Shown one piece after another: positions 5,443 to 9,777 of a DNA stretch of 9,777 bases (its first letter is position 1; every line of letters begins with the position of its first letter). The stretch lies in the NCBI GenBank assembly GCA_030430995.1, contig JAUIKA010000033.1:1-9777 (forward strand), given 5' to 3'. The notes beneath the pieces are model-generated. The model made no database searches. It saw nothing but the letters and a program-made list of their open reading frames with translations, and had not been told where the DNA came from. A program made the position numbers and the translations under genes. This DNA is from Alphaproteobacteria bacterium. GTDB lineage: Bacteria; Pseudomonadota; Alphaproteobacteria; Rickettsiales; Rickettsiaceae.

Positions 5443-8400
5443 TCTTATTAGATATTTGATTAATATAGTAACCAGTACCAGCCGGTATCAGGCGCCCTAC
5501 AATTACATTCTCTTTCAATCCATCTAGATTATCCACCTTACCCATTACAGCTGCTTCTGTTAATATTTTAGTAGTTTCTTGGAAAGAAGCAGAAGAAATG
5601 AAGGATTTTGTTTGAAGCGCAGATTTCGTTACACCTTGTACTATAGGTATATATTTTGCAGGCTTTTTCTTACTATTAATAGCTGTATTATTCTGTGCCA
5701 ACACACTTTCTCTAGATAATTTTTCACCATTTATTAAAGCAGTATCACCAGAATCTACTATCTCTACTTGCTGAATCATTTGCTTTAATATTACCTCTAT
5801 ATGTTTATCATCTATCTTCACACCTTGCAATCTATATACAAATTGTACTTCATTCACCATATATTTTGCCAGTTCCTCTATACCCATCGTGTTAAGTATA
5901 TCTTGTAATACCAAGCTTCCTGCTACAATAGAAGATCCTTTTTTTACCACTTCTCCTTCATTAAATAAAATATGCTTTCCTTTAGGAATCATATATTCCA
6001 TTGTATTGTTTCCATCAAGAGAATTTAATATGATTTTACGTTTTGTTTTATAGTCTTTACCAAATTGGATTACCCCATCCATACCTGCAAGTATAGCAGG
6101 GTCTTTTGGCATTCTTGCCTCAAATAGCTCAGCTACCCTTGGAAGTCCACCTGTGATATCTTTAGTTTTACTAGATTCTTTAGGTAGCCTAGATAATATA
6201 GTACCTTGCTTTACTATATCACCATCTGATACTAATAAAACATTATTAGGTGATAGATATAGTTTTTCAGAAACAGTACCATCTTCTTTTTCTACCAGGA
6301 TATATGGTTTAAGGCCTGACCCAGGAGTAGTTATAATAGTTTTAGTAGCAATTCCTGTAGCTTCATCTAATACTTCTTTTAAAGAAATCCCTTGCACAAT
6401 ATCTTTTAATATGATTTTACCATCTGTCGGGGTGATCGTTACAATATTATAAGGATCCCACTGAGCCAAGGTTTGGCCCTGAGTAACTTTTTGATTATTT
6501 TTAACAAGTATATTTGCTCCGTAGTTAACCTTATATCTCGCTTTTTCAAGTCCTGAGGATACATCTAATAAAACCATTTCACATGTTCTGCTAATGATTA
6601 CATCCTTCCCTTCAGGGTTTGTAAGGCTCTTTACATTAATTAGTTTTACAACAGCATTTGTTTTTGCTTCTATAGAAGATGCTTCAGCTTTTTTAGTTGC
6701 AGCTCCACCTATGTGGAAGGTTCTTAATGTTAGCTGTGTGCCTGGCTCACCTATTGATTGTGCAGCAACTACACCAACTGCCTCTCCAACTGCTACTAGC
6801 TTCCCTGATGCAAGGTCTCTTCCGTAGCATTTACTACATACACCTGTTTTTGCAGCACATGTTAATACAGAGCGTACTTTAATTTCGTCAATACCTATTT
6901 GCATTAGTTGCTCAATATCATTTTCTAATATTAAGTGGCCTTTTGGTATAATGATGGTATTATCTTCTAGATTTTTAATATCTATTGCCGCTACGCGCCC
7001 TAAAGCTTTTTCTGAGATAGGCACGGTTACTTCTCCGCCTTCAACTATACTTTCAATATATATACCATCTGTAGTACCACAATCATATTCTCTTATAACA
7101 GCATCTAGTGCTACATCTACTAGTCTTCTTGTTAAATAACCAGCATTAGCAGTTTTTAGAGCGGTATCAGCAAGACCTTTTCTAGCACCATGAGTAGAAC
7201 TAAAATATTCAAGCACAGTTAAGCCTTCTTTAAAGTTAGATTTAATAGGTGTTTCAATAATCTCACCAGAAGGTTTTGACATCAGCCCCCTCATTCCACA
7301 AATTTGTTTAATTTGTGCGGGTGAACCTCTTGCCCCAGCTTTATACATCGTGTATATAGAGTTATATTCTCCATTCTCTTTATTTGAAATTACACTCATA
7401 AGATCATTAGTGATTTTATCTGTGCATCTTGCCCATGAGTCAACAACCTTGTTATATTTTTCACCATAGGTAATTAATCCTTCTGAATATTGGTTTTCAA
7501 ATTCTTTTATATAGGATAATGTACTATCTATATGCTTAGTTTTTGTTTTAGGAACTACCATGTCATCCATACCAAATGATATTCCGGAAATACAAGAATA
7601 TTTAAATCCAAGCTCCATCAATTTATCTACAAATATAACTGTACTTTTAGTCCCACAATTTCTATATATCATATCAATCAGAGAGCCAAGAATGCTTTTT
7701 GTCATAGTTGTATTGACAAGTTGAAAATATAACCTAGGATGCTCTGGAAAAATTGAGTAAAGAATAACCCTACCAGCTGTTGTTTCTACTATTGTATCAG
7801 GTTCTATGCTAGATTTAGACCCTTTAACGGGGTATTTAATAGGCGTGTGTAGGGTAATATGATTTTGGAATAATGCATGTTCTATTTCTTCAAAAGATGA
7901 CATGACAGGAACTTTGTTCGCATCAGGACTCTTGGTACCAAGAGTGAGGTAATATAACCCTAAAACAATATCTTTATCTGGCATTACAATTGGCTTCCCG
8001 TTTGAAGGGCTCAGTATGTTATTAGTAGACATCATCAGCACCCTCGCTTCTATTTGCGCCTCTATAGACAGAGGTATATGCACAGCCATCTGGTCTCCAT
8101 CAAAGTCAGCGTTGAACGCTGTACATACAAGAGGGTGAAGTTGTATAGCTTTACCTTCTATTAACAGAGGTTCAAATGCTTGTATACTAAGCCTATGGAG
8201 TGTAGGAGCACGGTTTAAAAGAACAGGATGTTGTTTTATTACCTCTTCTAATATATCCCAAACCTCAGGCCTTTCGGTTTCCACTATTTTTTTTGCTTCT
8301 TTCAAAGTGGAGGCTATTCCATATAATTCAAGTTTTCCATATATGAAAGGTTTAAATAATTCTAAAGCCATTCTTTTAGGAAGGCCGCATTGATGCAGTT

Positions 8401-9481
8401 TAAGCTTAGGGCCAACAACTATTACAGAACGTCCTGAGTAATCTACCCTTTTACCTAATAAGTTCTGTCTGAACCTGCCTTGCTTACCTTTTAGCATATC
8501 GCTTAAAGATTTAAAAGGCCTTTTATTAGAGCTTTTTACTACTCTACCTCTTCTTCCGTTATCAAATAATGCATCTACAGATTCTTGAAGCATTCTTTTT
8601 TCATTACGTATAATAATTTCAGGAGCTTTCAGGTCTATAAGTTTTTTTAATCTATTATTTCTATTGATAACTCTTCTATATAGCTCATTTAAGTCTGATG
8701 TTGCAAATCTCCCACCGTCTAGTGTTACAAGCGGCCTGATATCAGCAGGCGTGACAGGTAATACGCTTATAACCATCCATTCAGGCTTGTTGTTAGAGCC
8801 AAGAAAGTCTTCTACTAATTTTAATCTCTTTATAATTTTTTTGCGTTTAGATTCAGAGTTAGTATTACTTAGGTCCTCCAATAATTGCTTTTGTACTTCT
8901 GGTAGATCAAGATTAGATAACAATTTTTGTATTGCTTCTGCTCCTGTGTCTGTTACAAAGCTATGTTCTCCATATTGCTTATGTATTTCTTCTATTTCTG
9001 CATCTGTAAGCAATTCCCCTTGCATAAGGTTAGTAATTCCTTGGTCTATTACTACATTTACTTCAAAATATAGAATACGTTCTACATCTTTCAGATTTAT
9101 ATCAAGTAAAGTACTAATTTTAGAAGGTAAAGATTTTAAAAACCATATATGTACCACTGGTGATGCAAGTTCTATATGCCCCATTCTTTCTCTTCTAACA
9201 GAAGAATCTGTAACTTCAACATTACATTTTTCACATACTATGCCTTTGTATTTTTTTCTTTTGTATCTACCACATGTACATTCATGGTTTTTTACAGGGC
9301 CAAAAATCTGTTCACAAAATAAGCCACGCTTTTCAGGTTTAAAAGTTCTGTAGTTCATTGTTTCAGGCTCAGTCACCTCTCCTTGAGACCACCCCCTGAT
9401 ATCTTCAGGGCTTGCTAGATTTATTGCTACTTGATCAAAAATATTATTTTCATCTTCGCCTTTTATAAAATTGTCTGACAT
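5435..9481 (-). CDS. rpoC: DNA-directed RNA polymerase subunit beta'
   Basis: The beta' subunit forms, with beta, the active centre and DNA clamp of RNA polymerase. At 1,348 aa it is complete (E. coli 1,407; rickettsial forms about 1,370). The N-terminal zinc ribbon has Cys68, Cys70, Cys83 and Cys86. The rudder/clamp region carries KGKQGRFRQNLLGKRVDYSG (331-350). The catalytic NADFDGDQM (457-465) supplies the three Asp that hold the active-site Mg. The bridge helix spans about 755-790 (YFSSTHGARKGLADTALKTA). The second zinc site is Cys801, Cys875, Cys882 and Cys885. The trigger loop contains AAQSIGEPGTQLTLRTFHIGG (about 906-926), followed by a Gram-negative-type insertion. The C-terminus ends in the usual GLKENVIVGRLIPAGTG block. 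It starts 11 nt after the rpoB stop, with a weak purine-rich AAAGAAAA before the ATG. No frameshift or missing catalytic residue is seen. Confidence 0.99.
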   Translation of the reverse strand: MSDNFIKGEDENNIFDQVAINLASPEDIRGWSQGEVTEPETMNYRTFKPEKRGLFCEQIFGPVKNHECTCGRYKRKKYKGIVCEKCNVEVTDSSVRRERMGHIELASPVVHIWFLKSLPSKISTLLDINLKDVERILYFEVNVVIDQGITNLMQGELLTDAEIEEIHKQYGEHSFVTDTGAEAIQKLLSNLDLPEVQKQLLEDLSNTNSESKRKKIIKRLKLVEDFLGSNNKPEWMVISVLPVTPADIRPLVTLDGGRFATSDLNELYRRVINRNNRLKKLIDLKAPEIIIRNEKRMLQESVDALFDNGRRGRVVKSSNKRPFKSLSDMLKGKQGRFRQNLLGKRVDYSGRSVIVVGPKLKLHQCGLPKRMALELFKPFIYGKLELYGIASTLKEAKKIVETERPEVWDILEEVIKQHPVLLNRAPTLHRLSIQAFEPLLIEGKAIQLHPLVCTAFNADFDGDQMAVHIPLSIEAQIEARVLMMSTNNILSPSNGKPIVMPDKDIVLGLYYLTLGTKSPDANKVPVMSSFEEIEHALFQNHITLHTPIKYPVKGSKSSIEPDTIVETTAGRVILYSIFPEHPRLYFQLVNTTMTKSILGSLIDMIYRNCGTKSTVIFVDKLMELGFKYSCISGISFGMDDMVVPKTKTKHIDSTLSYIKEFENQYSEGLITYGEKYNKVVDSWARCTDKITNDLMSVISNKENGEYNSIYTMYKAGARGSPAQIKQICGMRGLMSKPSGEIIETPIKSNFKEGLTVLEYFSSTHGARKGLADTALKTANAGYLTRRLVDVALDAVIREYDCGTTDGIYIESIVEGGEVTVPISEKALGRVAAIDIKNLEDNTIIIPKGHLILENDIEQLMQIGIDEIKVRSVLTCAAKTGVCSKCYGRDLASGKLVAVGEAVGVVAAQSIGEPGTQLTLRTFHIGGAATKKAEASSIEAKTNAVVKLINVKSLTNPEGKDVIISRTCEMVLLDVSSGLEKARYKVNYGANILVKNNQKVTQGQTLAQWDPYNIVTITPTDGKIILKDIVQGISLKEVLDEATGIATKTIITTPGSGLKPYILVEKEDGTVSEKLYLSPNNVLLVSDGDIVKQGTILSRLPKESSKTKDITGGLPRVAELFEARMPKDPAILAGMDGVIQFGKDYKTKRKIILNSLDGNNTMEYMIPKGKHILFNEGEVVKKGSSIVAGSLVLQDILNTMGIEELAKYMVNEVQFVYRLQGVKIDDKHIEVILKQMIQQVEIVDSGDTALINGEKLSRESVLAQNNTAINSKKKPAKYIPIVQGVTKSALQTKSFISSASFQETTKILTEAAVMGKVDNLDGLKENVIVGRLIPAGTGYYINQISNKNE

Positions 9482-9492
9482 AATTTTCTTTG

Positions 9493-9777
9493 TTAGGATG
9501 GGTTATTGCTTTTTTTTAGTTCTATGTTAATACATAAAGAGCGTATTTCATTTACCATTACATTAAATGAAGCGGGGACTCCGTATTCAAACTTATTGTT
9601 TCCGCGTACTATAGACTCATACATTTTTATTCTACCTGAAACATCATCAGATTTTACAGTAAGCATTTCCTGTAGAATTATAGATGCTCCATAGCCTTGC
9701 AGGGCCCAACATTCCATTTCACCAAAACGCTGACCACCAAAATGAGATTTACCTCCTAAAGGCTGCTGCGTAACTAG
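9493..9777 (-). CDS. rpoB: DNA-directed RNA polymerase subunit beta, C-terminal end (partial)
   Basis: The reading frame is open to the right window edge, giving the last 94 residues of beta. It reads LVTQQPLGGKSHFGGQRFGE, then MECWALQGYGA, ILQEMLTVKSDDVSGR, YESIVRG and a final VNEIRSLCINIEL. These are the invariant C-terminal clamp/anchor motifs of RpoB that contact beta'. An internal methionine in the MECWAL motif is not a real start. It is 11 nt upstream of rpoC, the normal rpoBC order. Confidence 0.98.
   Translation of the reverse strand, partial: LVTQQPLGGKSHFGGQRFGEMECWALQGYGASIILQEMLTVKSDDVSGRIKMYESIVRGNNKFEYGVPASFNVMVNEIRSLCINIELKKSNNPS

Noticed and set aside
6153..7139. Four + strand ORFs of 61-99 codons
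   Set aside because: All lie antisense to well-conserved rpoC sequence and none has recognisable motifs or ribosome sites.
8664..9353. 229-codon ORF on the + strand
   Set aside because: It is antisense to the conserved N-terminal part of rpoC, with Ser/Leu-rich composition and no family resemblance.
9506..9694. 62-codon + strand ORF
   Set aside because: It is antisense to the invariant C-terminal end of rpoB.

Overview
The window is a strongly AT-rich stretch of bacterial chromosome, with heavy use of ATA (Ile) and AGA/AGG (Arg) codons. Several families point to an alphaproteobacterium: a DUF1013/TrcR regulator, an IalB-family secreted protein, an alphaproteobacterial-type L28 and L25/Ctc, and a TPR protein with a YYEFKDLTPIG block. 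Low GC, a minimal FtsY and decayed IS630 debris suggest a host-associated lineage of the Rickettsiales/Holosporales kind. The exact genus cannot be read from the sequence.

Left arm (positions 1 to about 3,874, all + strand): the C-terminal part of a large TPR protein is followed 1 nt later by ftsY (SRP receptor GTPase). After a 79-nt gap holding a good sigma70-type promoter come an IalB-family exported protein, ribosomal protein L25 (rplY/ctc) and ribosomal protein L28 (rpmB). The arm mixes protein targeting/export and ribosome assembly.

Central spacer (3,875 to 4,914): about 1 kb with no intact gene. Its left half shows nothing recognisable. Its right half holds at least three overlapping, frameshifted remnants of IS630-family transposase on the - strand. 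These are followed by a perfect 17-bp inverted repeat and a weaker hairpin just past the last - strand gene.

Right arm (4,915 to 9,777, all - strand): reading leftwards, the 3' end of rpoB, complete rpoC (1,348 aa) and trcR (DUF1013). rpoB and rpoC are 11 nt apart, and rpoC and trcR overlap by 8 nt, so this looks like one transcription unit. It couples RNA polymerase subunits to a factor reported to travel with RNA polymerase in Caulobacter.

The two arms converge on the spacer. Most of the window is conserved housekeeping sequence. I found no convincing new multi-gene system. The points most worth a second look are the rpoC-trcR overlap, the altered G4-region motif in FtsY, the circularly ordered IS630 fragments, and the 17-bp palindrome at their edge.
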